A stretch of 64,000 bases of DNA from Pseudohoeflea sp964511625 (GTDB taxonomy: Bacteria; Pseudomonadota; Alphaproteobacteria; Rhizobiales; Rhizobiaceae). The notes beneath the pieces were generated by a model that was given only the letters and a program-made list of their open reading frames with translations, had not been told where the DNA came from and made no database searches. Below are positions 9,214-18,066 of this stretch, piece after piece. Where the stretch lies: positions 1 to 64,000 of the forward strand of contig CAZEJG010000020.1 in the NCBI GenBank assembly GCA_964511625.1, written 5' to 3'. Position 1 is the first letter of the stretch. Each line of letters opens with the position of its first letter. The position numbers and the translations under genes were made by a program.

Positions 9214-10092
9214 CTAGTTCAATGCCTGAAAGAGATAATCCGCGAAGTTGCGCGCCGCCGCATTTCGATTTCTGGCCGCCATGGCCATTGTGACCAGAAA
9301 GCGATCGGTCCGGTACTCGGGCAGAATTCGAACGAGTTGTCCCTCTTCGACGAGTCTATCGCCAACGAAACAGGGCAATTGGACAATACCCAGTCCCCGG
9401 CAAGCGGCGTCGGTCAGAAGATCCAGTTCGTTGGAAGCGAGTCTCGTCTGCATCGAGACCGTGACAGATTTGCCCTTTGAATTTTCGAGCGTTAACCGCT
9501 CCGGGACGCCGGCGACCGTGCACATGGAAAGACATGGCCAGGACGCCAGGTCCGAAGGCGTATCGGGTAGCGTGAATTCCTCCACGAGGGCCGGAGACGC
9601 ATAGAGCCTCGCTTCGACGGTCATCAGTTCCCGTTCCGTGCCCGCCTGAGAAAAGCGCGTTCCCACGAGTATCTGCAGATCCGCTTTCTCGGCATGGTCT
9701 TCCGAAAGACGGTCGCCGTGGATCACCTCTATCTTCTGTTCGGGATGGGCGGCCAGATAATCCAGCAGGATCGGCTTCAGCACGCCGGTGGCGAAAAACC
9801 TCGGCACGGCAATGGCAAAGCCGGCCATTGGAGAGGCGTTCTTTCGGTGACGCCTTTCCAGTGGTTCGAGGGAATGGATAGCTGACCGCGCATCCTCGAA
9901 CAGCCGCCGTCCGTAAGGCGTGAGCCTGAAACCAGCGGCATCCCGGTCGAGCAGCGCAGCTTCGAGGCTGTCTTCCAGGCGCGCAAGATGTCGGCTTACC
10001 GTCGACTTCGGCAAGCCCATCTTGACCGCGGCCGCCGTCACCCCGCCTTCCTCACAGACTGCGACGAATGTCTTGATGAGATTAAGGTCCAT
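9214..10092 (-). CDS. LysR-family transcriptional regulator
   Basis: The 292-residue protein begins with a LysR helix-turn-helix (MDLNLIKTFVAVCEEGGVTAAAVKMGLPKSTVSRHLARLE), followed by a periplasmic-binding-protein-like effector domain. The start at 10092 is set by the conserved M-D-L-N-L-I; the in-frame upstream ATG at 10164 would add a non-conserved leader. It is divergent from the exported hydrolase gene 164 bases away, the classic layout for a LysR regulator and its target, so it probably controls the two hydrolase genes at 10257-11942. The ligand is unknown. Confidence 0.9.
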   Translation of the reverse strand: MDLNLIKTFVAVCEEGGVTAAAVKMGLPKSTVSRHLARLEDSLEAALLDRDAAGFRLTPYGRRLFEDARSAIHSLEPLERRHRKNASPMAGFAIAVPRFFATGVLKPILLDYLAAHPEQKIEVIHGDRLSEDHAEKADLQILVGTRFSQAGTERELMTVEARLYASPALVEEFTLPDTPSDLASWPCLSMCTVAGVPERLTLENSKGKSVTVSMQTRLASNELDLLTDAACRGLGIVQLPCFVGDRLVEEGQLVRILPEYRTDRFLVTMAMAARNRNAAARNFADYLFQALN

Positions 10093-10256
10093 GCTCGTTC
10101 CGTTTATGCAACTCAAGTGCCGAAATTGCTGCCTTGTTCCATTTATCGAGCGAGATATGATCACGCAATACAGCGATCAAGGTCTGCGGTTTTTCCTCGG
10201 TGGGCTCGAAGGGGCCGACGACCGGAAAGGCAATCTGTTTACCGGAGGGATCGGAC

Positions 10257-11180
10257 ATGAAACGTCATCTGTTCTTCGCATCGCTTGTCGTACTTACCTG
10301 TTCGAGCGCCGTCGCGCAGGATGCCGAAACACGCGTGCCGACGAACGGCATCGAGCTCAATGTCAAATCCTGGGGCGATCCGGATAATCCCGCCGTCATA
10401 TTGATGCACGGCTGGATGGGCACCTCTCACACATGGCGGAAGCTTGCGCCTCAACTCGCAGCAGAGCGTTTCGTCCTGGCGCCCGACATGCGGGGGCACG
10501 GCCGGTCGGACAAGCCGGCCTCCGGTTACGACGCGATCAATCTGGCCGCCGACATGCGCGGGCTCATGGACCATTACGGGCTCGAAAAGGCCCATGTCGT
10601 CGGTCACGACATGGGAGCTCTGGTCAGTCTCGCCTTTGCCGGCACCTATCCGTCAGCCGCCCTCTCGATGACGTATCTCGACGAACCGCTCGTCGGATAC
10701 AACCTCGATGAGTTCACCGTCTATCGCGAAGAAACCTATGGAGGGTACTGGCACTTCGGTTTCAACACCGCGCCGGGTCTCGTCGAGATTCTCGTGGATG
10801 GAAAGGAACAGGAATTCGTCGACTGGTTCGTCCCGCTGATGCACGCCCCCAGTCCGGAGGCTGTCACCAGAGAGGATCGTGAGATCTATGCAGCCGGCCT
10901 GAAGACCGAAAACGGAATAGCAGGCTCCGTCGGCTGGTATCGGGCAGCCTTCGAGACGGGCCGCCAGCTTCGCGCCCTTGGCGATGCCGGTATCGATGTC
11001 CCGATCATGGCCTGGGGCGGGGAATTCGGCATTCCGGTCACCCACTCCCAGTTTCAGCTCATCTCCGACGATGTCCGCGGCGGCACGATTCCGGGCGTCG
11101 GTCATCTGTTGCCGGAAGAGGCGCCGGATTTTCTCGCCAGGGAACTGAATGCCTTTTTCAGCGAGACGGAAGCTCGGTGA
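10257..11180 (+). CDS. exported alpha/beta hydrolase (epoxide hydrolase/haloacid dehalogenase-like)
   Basis: The 307-residue protein has a clear signal peptide (MKRHLFFASLVVLTCSSAVA-QD) and an alpha/beta hydrolase fold: oxyanion-side motif HGWMGTSHTWRKL, a nucleophile elbow GHDMGAL with aspartate rather than serine, and a C-terminal GVGHLLPEE with the catalytic histidine. An Asp nucleophile is characteristic of epoxide hydrolases, haloalkane dehalogenases and fluoroacetate dehalogenases, most of which are cytoplasmic; export is unusual. The start at 10257 places the signal peptide at the N-terminus; upstream frame is not protein-like. It is followed by an exported cysteine hydrolase 36 bases downstream. 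Confidence 0.87.
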   Translation: MKRHLFFASLVVLTCSSAVAQDAETRVPTNGIELNVKSWGDPDNPAVILMHGWMGTSHTWRKLAPQLAAERFVLAPDMRGHGRSDKPASGYDAINLAADMRGLMDHYGLEKAHVVGHDMGALVSLAFAGTYPSAALSMTYLDEPLVGYNLDEFTVYREETYGGYWHFGFNTAPGLVEILVDGKEQEFVDWFVPLMHAPSPEAVTREDREIYAAGLKTENGIAGSVGWYRAAFETGRQLRALGDAGIDVPIMAWGGEFGIPVTHSQFQLISDDVRGGTIPGVGHLLPEEAPDFLARELNAFFSETEAR

Positions 11181-11216
11181 GCCCCTCAAACCCAAGGATC
11201 ACAGAAAGGTAGCGAC

Positions 11217-11942
11217 ATGTTCAAGCGATTCATACTTGCTGCGACGATAACCATCCTGCCGGTCAGCGCGCTGGCCGATATCGAATCCGATCTGGCAGTG
11301 CAGCGCGGCCCGGCAGAACGTCTGACACCGGAAAACACCGTGTTGATCTATGTGGATTACACCACCGGTCTCGACAATCTGATGAATACGATCCCCGGCG
11401 AGGTCTACAAGAACAACATCGAAGCCTTCGCCAAGTTCAATCCGCTGTTCAAGATGCCGGCGGCAATTCTGGGGGATGAAAGCGAATACTATGGAAAGAT
11501 GATCCCGGAGATCACCGAAAACGTGACGGAGAACGCAAAGCAGTTCCCGCGCGATACGGTCTCCGGCTATACGGCGGAATTGGCCAGGTGGCTCAGAGAC
11601 AGCGGACGCACGAACGTCCTGATCGGCGGGATTTCCATCGACAACTGCACGACGCACACGACGCTCGATCTGCTCGACGCAGGATATAACGTCTATGTCG
11701 TGGCGGACGTCTCTTCGACCAACAGCAGGCTGGTCGAGGACGTGGCGATGATGCGCCTCATGCAAGCCGGCGCTGTCCCGATCGGCTGGCTGGCGGCGTT
11801 GACCGAACTGGGACAGACCTGGGAAGGGCCATACGGTCAGGGCATGCGCGAGATCGTCGCCACCCACTGGCCTGCCTCGACCGTCGGCGAGGTCAACGAC
11901 ACCACCCCCGGCCAGGGGGGCCTCGAGAGCTTCGCCGATTAA
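11217..11942 (+). CDS. exported isochorismatase-like cysteine hydrolase
   Basis: The 241-residue product carries a signal peptide (MFKRFILAATITILPVSALA-DI) followed by an isochorismatase-fold domain. The catalytic Asp is in VLIYVDYTTG and the presumed nucleophilic Cys in GGISIDNCTTHTTLDLLDAGY; this cluster resembles YcaC-type amidohydrolases. Related enzymes cleave amides, carbamates or hydroxamates; the substrate here is unknown. It follows the exported alpha/beta hydrolase with a ribosome site (AGAAAGG) upstream, so both periplasmic enzymes are probably made together under the divergent LysR. Confidence 0.87.
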   Translation: MFKRFILAATITILPVSALADIESDLAVQRGPAERLTPENTVLIYVDYTTGLDNLMNTIPGEVYKNNIEAFAKFNPLFKMPAAILGDESEYYGKMIPEITENVTENAKQFPRDTVSGYTAELARWLRDSGRTNVLIGGISIDNCTTHTTLDLLDAGYNVYVVADVSSTNSRLVEDVAMMRLMQAGAVPIGWLAALTELGQTWEGPYGQGMREIVATHWPASTVGEVNDTTPGQGGLESFAD

Positions 11943-11999
11943 GCCAGACCCCGGATGTACTCCGGATCGCCAGAACGCGGTCGAGCACTCTGATACGGA

Positions 12000-12080
12000 A
12001 GCAGCCACCATCGGACCGCTCATGTGTGAACCCGACCGCTCGATACCTGTCTTGAAGATGGAGACGACGGAGAGGAAAGG
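12000..12080 (-). pseudogene. relic of an sdaA 5' end
   Basis: Read on the minus strand, 27 codons begin PFLSVVSIFKTGIERSGSH and continue to GPMVAA. Aligned with the intact sdaA start at 9063, 18 of 26 residues match, and the DNA also matches well (for example TTGAAGATG next to a shared GACGGAGAG). After GPMVAA all similarity ends, and the conserved Ser-His motif is altered, so this is a decayed fragment, not a gene. A 298-residue open frame runs through it but is antisense to the cysteine hydrolase. Confidence 0.65.
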
Positions 12081-12118
12081 ATGTCGGGTTTGCACGCGCC
12101 GCTCGGTCGCGCCCGGAC

Positions 12119-13096
12119 TTACGAGCCAGACTGAAGCCGGTCGGCCCGGCGACCTGTCTCCCCGGCACGTCCCCAGATTTGTGAAGCGGCTTCAAACGCC
12201 AGCGAAATCACCGGATCGGCGATCCGGCTCGACAGGCAGATCAGGCTGAGTGAGGTGGAGACCTTCACGGCGTTGGCGACGGCCAGACCGTTCGCCTGTT
12301 GCTCGTGGACGGCGATGGATTCGCGGCACAGGGTCAAGCCGAGGCCGGTGCGCACCATCGCGAGCATCGAGGCTTCCTGATCGACCGACGCCACGATGTT
12401 CTGCCGCAGGCCGAGTTCGGTGAAAAGCCGGTTGAGGAGCCGGTTATGAACCGAGGCGGGCGGTGTTCCGATCCACGGCAGCTCGGCCAGATCGGTCCAG
12501 TCCTTGTCGGCGATGAAGTCGCGAAACTCCGGTGGCGCCACGACGCGGTAGGTCAGTGGCGCGAGCGCCAGAACATGAAAGAGCCCGTCCTCCCCGTCCT
12601 CATCGACATGAAAGGCGGAAGCATCATAGTCGCGGACGTCGCCGAGAAAGAAGCCGATATCCAGTTCGTTCCGCTTGAGGCCCTCCGGCACCTGCCCGCT
12701 CATGCCATGGCGCAGCTCCGTTTCGATGCCGGGACCGTTTTCCACCAGAGCCTTCAACAGCGACCCGAGCCGGGTGAACTCCGGATCGATGATCGTACCG
12801 ATCCGCAACTTGCCGCGCACATCCGTCGCCAGGCGACGGGCGGTCTGGCCGAAGTCTGTGATCGCCGCAAGGACGCGTTCGGCCTTCGCCAGAAGCAGCG
12901 TCCCCTCCGCCGTCAGTTCCATGCCCTTGGCTGTGCGGCGGAACAACTCAATGCCGGCATCCGCTGCAAGCCGCCTCAGTTGCAAGCTGACCGCCGGTTG
13001 CGTCAGGTGCAGCTTGTCCGCCGCACGCGTCACGTTCCCTTCCCGCGCGACGGTGACAAATGCCCTCAGGGTTTTCAGGTCGGTCAAGTCCATCAT
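12119..13096 (-). CDS. LysR-family transcriptional regulator
   Basis: The 325-residue protein has the LysR helix-turn-helix at its N-terminus (DLKTLRAFVTVAREGNVTRAADKLHLTQPAVSLQLRRL) and a two-lobed effector domain. Two ATGs in a row (13096, 13093) are both plausible; no strong ribosome site is visible. It is divergent from the GMC oxidoreductase/CoA-transferase pair, with 151 bases between starts, and probably regulates them. This second LysR is unlike the one at 9214 in its effector domain. Confidence 0.9.
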   Translation of the reverse strand: MMDLTDLKTLRAFVTVAREGNVTRAADKLHLTQPAVSLQLRRLAADAGIELFRRTAKGMELTAEGTLLLAKAERVLAAITDFGQTARRLATDVRGKLRIGTIIDPEFTRLGSLLKALVENGPGIETELRHGMSGQVPEGLKRNELDIGFFLGDVRDYDASAFHVDEDGEDGLFHVLALAPLTYRVVAPPEFRDFIADKDWTDLAELPWIGTPPASVHNRLLNRLFTELGLRQNIVASVDQEASMLAMVRTGLGLTLCRESIAVHEQQANGLAVANAVKVSTSLSLICLSSRIADPVISLAFEAASQIWGRAGETGRRADRLQSGS

Positions 13097-13247
13097 ATAA
13101 AATCTCATTATAATTGACGGTTCGATTTGTCATTGGATTTCCGGTTACAGCGGATATTACATTGGGTTTGACGCTGGCAGGCCCCACAACAAGAACAAGA
13201 GGGCGAGCCGAATTTATAAGGCTGCCGTTCAGGGAGGATATGGCGCC

Positions 13248-14942
13248 ATGGCGAAAACCGGGGATTTCAAGCCCGTCGACCAGTTCGACTACGTCATCGT
13301 CGGCGGCGGTTCTGCCGGCTGCCTCCTTGCCAACAGACTGAGCCGCGACCCGTCCAATCGCGTCCTGCTTCTCGAGGCCGGCAAGAGGGACAATTATCTC
13401 TGGATTCACGTGCCGGTCGGCTATCTCTACTGCATCGGCAACCCCCGGACCGACTGGCTCTACAATACCGAGCCGGACGCCGGCCTGAACGGTCGCACGC
13501 TGCGCTATCCCCGCGGGAAAACCCTCGGCGGCTGTTCCTCGATCAACGGAATGATCTACATGCGCGGTCAGGCCCGCGACTATGACCGATGGGCGACCCT
13601 GACCGGAGATGATGGCTGGTCATGGGAGAATGTCCTGCCGGCCTTCAAGGCCCATGAGGACCATTATCGGCTCGACAATGACGAGGATCCCCGGACCGGA
13701 GACAACAGCCGGTTCTCCGATCTGCACGGACATGGTGGCGAATGGCGCATCGAAAAGCAGAGGCTTCGCTGGGATGTGCTCGATGCCTTCGCCGACGCCG
13801 CGGTACAGGCCGGCATCCGCAGGACTGCGGATTTCAATTCAGGCGACAATGAAGGCGTCGGCTATTTCGAGGTGAACCAGAAGGCCGGCTGGCGATGGAA
13901 CACCGCAAAAGCCTTTCTGCGCCCGGCGCTGAAACGGCCGAACCTGACCATATGGACGGAGGCGCAGGTCGAGAAACTGGTCGTCGCGACCGGCGAAGAC
14001 GGAGCCAGGGTCTGCGAGGGAGCGAGGGTCAGGCGACCGGACGGTATGGTCGAGGTTGCTGCCAGGAAGGAGTTGATCCTGTCAGCCGGCGCCATCGGGT
14101 CGCCGACGATTCTTCAGCTCTCCGGTATCGGGCCAGCGCGCCATTTGAACGAGACCGGGATCGATGTGGTGGCCGACCTTCCCGGCGTCGGCGAAAACCT
14201 CCAGGATCACCTCCAGATCCGCTCGGTTTTCAAGGTGAAGGGCGTCAAGACACTCAACAAGCTGGCCAACAGCCTGTTCGGCAAGATGATGATCGGCCTC
14301 GAATACGGGCTCTTCCGCACCGGACCGATGAGCATGTCGCCGTCGCAGCTCGGGGCGTTCACCCGCTCGGACGAAAGCCGGTCTCACGCCAACCTCGAAT
14401 ACCACGTACAGCCCCTGAGCCTCGACGCGTTCGGGGAACCCCTGCACCGCGATCCCGCTTTTACCGCGAGTGTGTGCAATCTCAATCCGACCAGCACCGG
14501 CTCGGTGCGGATCCGCTCGGCCGATGCGGCCGATCCACCCGCCATCGCCCCGAATTATCTCAGCACCGAAGAAGACCGGAAAATCGCCGCGGACAGTCTG
14601 CGGCAGGTCCGCAGGATCGTCTCGCAGCCGGCGCTGGCGAAATACGAGCCCGAGGAATGGAAGCCCGGCGTCCAGTACCAGACGGACGAAGAACTCGCCA
14701 AGCTCGCCGGCGACATCGCCAGCACGATCTTTCATCCGGTCGGAACGACCAGGATGGGACGGGACGACGATCCGATGGCCGTCGTCGACAGTCGTTTGCG
14801 GGTGCGCGGCATCTCCGGCCTGCGCGTCGTCGACGCCGGAATCATGCCGAAAATCACAAGCGGCAACACCAATTCGCCGACGCTGATGATCGCCGAGAAG
14901 GCCGCCGCCTTCATTCTTCAGGATGCAGCCGCGCGCGCCTGA
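13248..14942 (+). CDS. GMC-family FAD-dependent oxidoreductase (choline dehydrogenase-like)
   Basis: The 564-residue flavoenzyme oxidises an alcohol. Motifs: dinucleotide fold YVIVGGGSAGCLLANRLS near residue 16, the GMC signature RYPRGKTLGGCSSINGMIYMRG, a second signature SAGAIGSPTILQLSGIGP, and a C-terminal HPVGTTRMG..DPMAVVD with the active-site His and a later Asn (SGNTNSPT). There is no signal peptide. GGGAGGA lies 9 bases before ATG. The next gene, a CoA-transferase, is 36 bases downstream. The alcohol substrate cannot be told; together they suggest oxidation then CoA activation of a carboxylic acid. Confidence 0.92.
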   Translation: MAKTGDFKPVDQFDYVIVGGGSAGCLLANRLSRDPSNRVLLLEAGKRDNYLWIHVPVGYLYCIGNPRTDWLYNTEPDAGLNGRTLRYPRGKTLGGCSSINGMIYMRGQARDYDRWATLTGDDGWSWENVLPAFKAHEDHYRLDNDEDPRTGDNSRFSDLHGHGGEWRIEKQRLRWDVLDAFADAAVQAGIRRTADFNSGDNEGVGYFEVNQKAGWRWNTAKAFLRPALKRPNLTIWTEAQVEKLVVATGEDGARVCEGARVRRPDGMVEVAARKELILSAGAIGSPTILQLSGIGPARHLNETGIDVVADLPGVGENLQDHLQIRSVFKVKGVKTLNKLANSLFGKMMIGLEYGLFRTGPMSMSPSQLGAFTRSDESRSHANLEYHVQPLSLDAFGEPLHRDPAFTASVCNLNPTSTGSVRIRSADAADPPAIAPNYLSTEEDRKIAADSLRQVRRIVSQPALAKYEPEEWKPGVQYQTDEELAKLAGDIASTIFHPVGTTRMGRDDDPMAVVDSRLRVRGISGLRVVDAGIMPKITSGNTNSPTLMIAEKAAAFILQDAAARA

Positions 14943-14978
14943 CCTCAGGCAAGCCACGGCACGATGAGGACAGAGACG

Positions 14979-17492
14979 ATGGCAACCAGCACACGAGACA
15001 ATCTCCCGCTCCACGGCGTCAAGGTGGTCGATTTCGGTCAGTACATTGCCGGCCCCGCCGTCGCCATGATCCTCGGCGACCTCGGCGCGACGGTGGTGCA
15101 CGTCGATCCGCCCGGCGGACCGCTGTGGCAAAGCCCGGCCAATGCGACGCTCAACCGCAACAAGCTGATCGTCAACATCGACCTGAAGGTGCCGGAAGGG
15201 GTCGAACAGGCGCTCTCGCTCATCCGGGAATCCGACATCGTCGTCGAAAACTTCCGGCCGGGCAAGTTCGCGGCCCTGGGGATCGATTTCGAGGCGCTCA
15301 GGAAGGAGCGACCGGAACTGATCACGCTGTCCATTCCCGGCTTTGCGTCGAACGACGAGGAAAGGCGCGAATTGCGGGCCTATGAGAGCGTCATCGCGGC
15401 CAGTTCCGGTGTCTTTACCGACATGGGTCTCAATCGTGTGCTGATGGGTGTCAATCCGTCCTTCTCGCCGCTGCCGCTGGCCTCCTCCTACGGCGCCATG
15501 CTCGCCTCGTCCTCCGCGGTTCTGGCCCTGCAGGCGCGCGAGCGCACGGGCCTCGGCGATCACATCGAGGTGCCGCTCGCCAGCGCCGTGATGGAAGGAC
15601 TTTGCTACAATTCGATCAAGATCGAAGGTCTGCCGGACCGCTACATCACCCAGCGCGAGCGGGAGATTGCGCGCCGGCGCGTCGAAGGCCTGCCGATGAA
15701 CCTCAGCTATGAGGAACTCCAGGAGCTGCTCGATCCCTTCTACCGCAGCTATCTGTGCAAGGACGGACGCATGTTCTATGTCGTCTGCCCCAGCCACAAG
15801 AACCACGCGAAACGCTGTCTGCAGGCGCTCGGCATCTATGACGAGCTTGTCGCCGAAGGATTGACAGAGGAGGAAGACACCTATCTTCCGAGCTCCGAAT
15901 GGCAATCCGACGTCTCGTTGGGCGTCTATCCGCTGCCAAAGGACTGGGCCGACAGGATCGCGGCAAAGATGAAGGACGTGTTCCTCACCCGCACGGCCAA
16001 GGAGTGGGAGCGCATTTTCGGGCGCGGCCGTTTTCCCGGCGCCCCGCAACGCTGGCTGCAGGAGTGGATCAACGACGACCACGCCGAGACGTCGGGCCTG
16101 ATGATCGACGTGCAGGACCCCGAATACGGCACCATGATCCAGCCCGGCCCCGTTGTCTGGCTCGAGGAAAGCGGCGAGGCGGCGCTGTCTCCGTCACCAC
16201 GGCGCTGGGTGGACGTTTCCACCGCCTTGTCTCTCTTGAAGAAACAGAAGACCAAACTGCCGCGCGTCACCGATCCCGATGATCGCAGCGGCTGGCTGGA
16301 AGGCGTGCGTGTGCTCGACCTCTGCAACGTCATCGCCGGCCCGCATTCGGTCAGCTATCTGTCCCGCTTCGGCGCCGAGGTGATCAAGCTCGATCCCGCC
16401 TCGCCTCTTTACGATAGCTGGAACACGGTGATCTTCGGCATATCGCACATGCGCGGCAAGCGATCGGCGCTCATCGACATCAAGTCCGCCGATGGACGGA
16501 AGGCGCTCCATGCGCTGGTGCAATCGGTGGACGTCATCGTCTGGAACGCACCGGACAACCAGATCCGCGAGATGGGCCTCGATGCCGAGACCCTCGGCAG
16601 GATCAATCCGGAGGCCATTTTCTGCAAGCTCGACTGTTTCAGCGGCGTGAGGCGCGGTCCCCGGACGGATTATGTCGGGTACGACGATCTGGTTCAGGCC
16701 TCGACCGGCATCATGACGCGTTTCGGCGGATCGATGCACGAGCCGGAGGAACATGCGCATGTCGGCACGATCGACGTCATGTGCGGCTTCGGCGGCGCGC
16801 TCGGGGTCGCGACCGCACTCTACCAGAAACTGAAGACCGGCCGTGTCGGGCGCGGGAGGACCTCGCTCTCGGCCAACAGCGGCCTCCTGCAGATCCCTTT
16901 CTGCTACGACTATCTCGGTCGAGGCCTCTTCAACGAACCCTCCGGCCGTTACGTGCCGGGCTACGACGCGCTTACCCGTTTCTACTACACGGCTTCGGGC
17001 GACTATCTCCTCTTCAGCTCGAACGAGCACGATGTCCCGAGCCTCGAGAAGCTCGAGGACTTCAAGGGGATTGCCAGCCTGCCGAAGGACGAACGCGACG
17101 CGTTCCTGTCCGGCATCTTCGCGGGAGACACGTCGCAGGCCTGGCTGGAAAAACTGCATGCTGCTGGCTTCGCAGCGGCCATCTGCGACAATATCGATGC
17201 GCTGAGGTCGCGCTATGCGCGCGAGGCCGACGGAACGAACGGCACCGACCGGGGAAGCTATTCCTTTTCGACCTATACCGATCATCCGAGCGGCCACGTG
17301 GTCACGCAACTCGATCCCTACGCCATCCGCCCGAGCCGCAGCGCGGTCGTCTGCCCGCCCCCGGCCGAAAAATACGGCGCCTCGACCGTCAGCGTTCTCG
17401 AAGCGATCGGCTACACCGAAGAGGAAATCCGGAAACTGCTGGACGACGGTGTCGCCAGTCAGGGATGGAGCAAGGAGTATCTGCCCAGCTAG
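14979..17492 (+). CDS. double-domain class III CoA-transferase (CaiB/BaiF)
   Basis: The 837-residue protein contains two CaiB/BaiF modules in tandem: one starts at PLHGVKVVDFGQYIAGPAVA with the conserved Asp region near ERTGLGDHIEVPLASAVME, the second near residue 430 at GVRVLDLCNVIAGPHSVSYL. Single-module family members have about 400 residues and move CoA between an acyl-CoA donor and a free acid. Fused forms are known but less common. ATG 14979 is preceded by GAGGACAGAG; an in-frame ATG at 14964 lies within that region. It forms an operon with the GMC oxidoreductase. Confidence 0.92.
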   Translation: MATSTRDNLPLHGVKVVDFGQYIAGPAVAMILGDLGATVVHVDPPGGPLWQSPANATLNRNKLIVNIDLKVPEGVEQALSLIRESDIVVENFRPGKFAALGIDFEALRKERPELITLSIPGFASNDEERRELRAYESVIAASSGVFTDMGLNRVLMGVNPSFSPLPLASSYGAMLASSSAVLALQARERTGLGDHIEVPLASAVMEGLCYNSIKIEGLPDRYITQREREIARRRVEGLPMNLSYEELQELLDPFYRSYLCKDGRMFYVVCPSHKNHAKRCLQALGIYDELVAEGLTEEEDTYLPSSEWQSDVSLGVYPLPKDWADRIAAKMKDVFLTRTAKEWERIFGRGRFPGAPQRWLQEWINDDHAETSGLMIDVQDPEYGTMIQPGPVVWLEESGEAALSPSPRRWVDVSTALSLLKKQKTKLPRVTDPDDRSGWLEGVRVLDLCNVIAGPHSVSYLSRFGAEVIKLDPASPLYDSWNTVIFGISHMRGKRSALIDIKSADGRKALHALVQSVDVIVWNAPDNQIREMGLDAETLGRINPEAIFCKLDCFSGVRRGPRTDYVGYDDLVQASTGIMTRFGGSMHEPEEHAHVGTIDVMCGFGGALGVATALYQKLKTGRVGRGRTSLSANSGLLQIPFCYDYLGRGLFNEPSGRYVPGYDALTRFYYTASGDYLLFSSNEHDVPSLEKLEDFKGIASLPKDERDAFLSGIFAGDTSQAWLEKLHAAGFAAAICDNIDALRSRYAREADGTNGTDRGSYSFSTYTDHPSGHVVTQLDPYAIRPSRSAVVCPPPAEKYGASTVSVLEAIGYTEEEIRKLLDDGVASQGWSKEYLPS

Positions 17493-18066
17493 CCCCGATG
17501 CCGGGCGGATAGCTTCGGGCGATTCGACGATCCGCACGCCCCACCAGCGGCATAGCGTCTCCATTCGAAGCGACAAGTGGGAGCTGGGCGGCTTGACCGA
17601 TCGGCACGAATTGCGCGCACCGATCAGCCATCCAGCCATTTCCAGGACGTCGCGCAAATGAATCAATAATCCGCAATATGACCAGCCCAGCCGCGGTTTA
17701 AAAGATTCGCAAAAAACTATCGGCAACCTGCTGCTTGATCATCCATTAAAGTCCGCACGATCGGAGAATTCTAAGTTCAAATATTGTACATTTCTGAATT
17801 ACGATCGCTTCACAAAGACACTCGTTTTGTACTTTTTGCGAGTATTGATGTTGAATTTAAAATATCCGGGCTTGAAACCAATCAAATGAAACTGTGGGCT
17901 TTTGTAAATTTATACGAATTCGATCAGAAATCGTATTGATGCCTGCGCAAGAATTTGCAACCATCTATTTCATTCCAACATTTGAATGCCCAGCTGAAAT
18001 TCTGAGAGCCGTCGGTCAGGCTATCGGCAACGATACTGAAAGATCTCATTGGCGGAGGAAGTAACT
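17493..18066. other. AT-rich gene-free boundary region
   Basis: No credible gene lies here. The first 190 bases keep the high GC of the core genome; from about 17690 to 18000 the sequence becomes clearly AT-rich (runs such as TTGTACTTTTTGCG and TGTAAATTTATACG). The shift marks the left edge of the accessory island at 18-22.8 kb. I found no tRNA, integrase or obvious direct repeat. Confidence 0.6.

Noticed and set aside
7714..9480. 588-codon plus-strand frame
   Set aside because: Antisense to sdaA; composition is of the shadow type and there is no ribosome site or recognisable motif.
11199..12095. 298-codon minus-strand frame beginning like SdaA
   Set aside because: Only the first 32 codons resemble SdaA; the rest is antisense to the cysteine hydrolase. 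Kept only as a short relic.
14082..17726. long minus-strand frames (666 and 510 codons)
   Set aside because: Antisense to the GMC oxidoreductase and the CoA-transferase, which have full family motifs.
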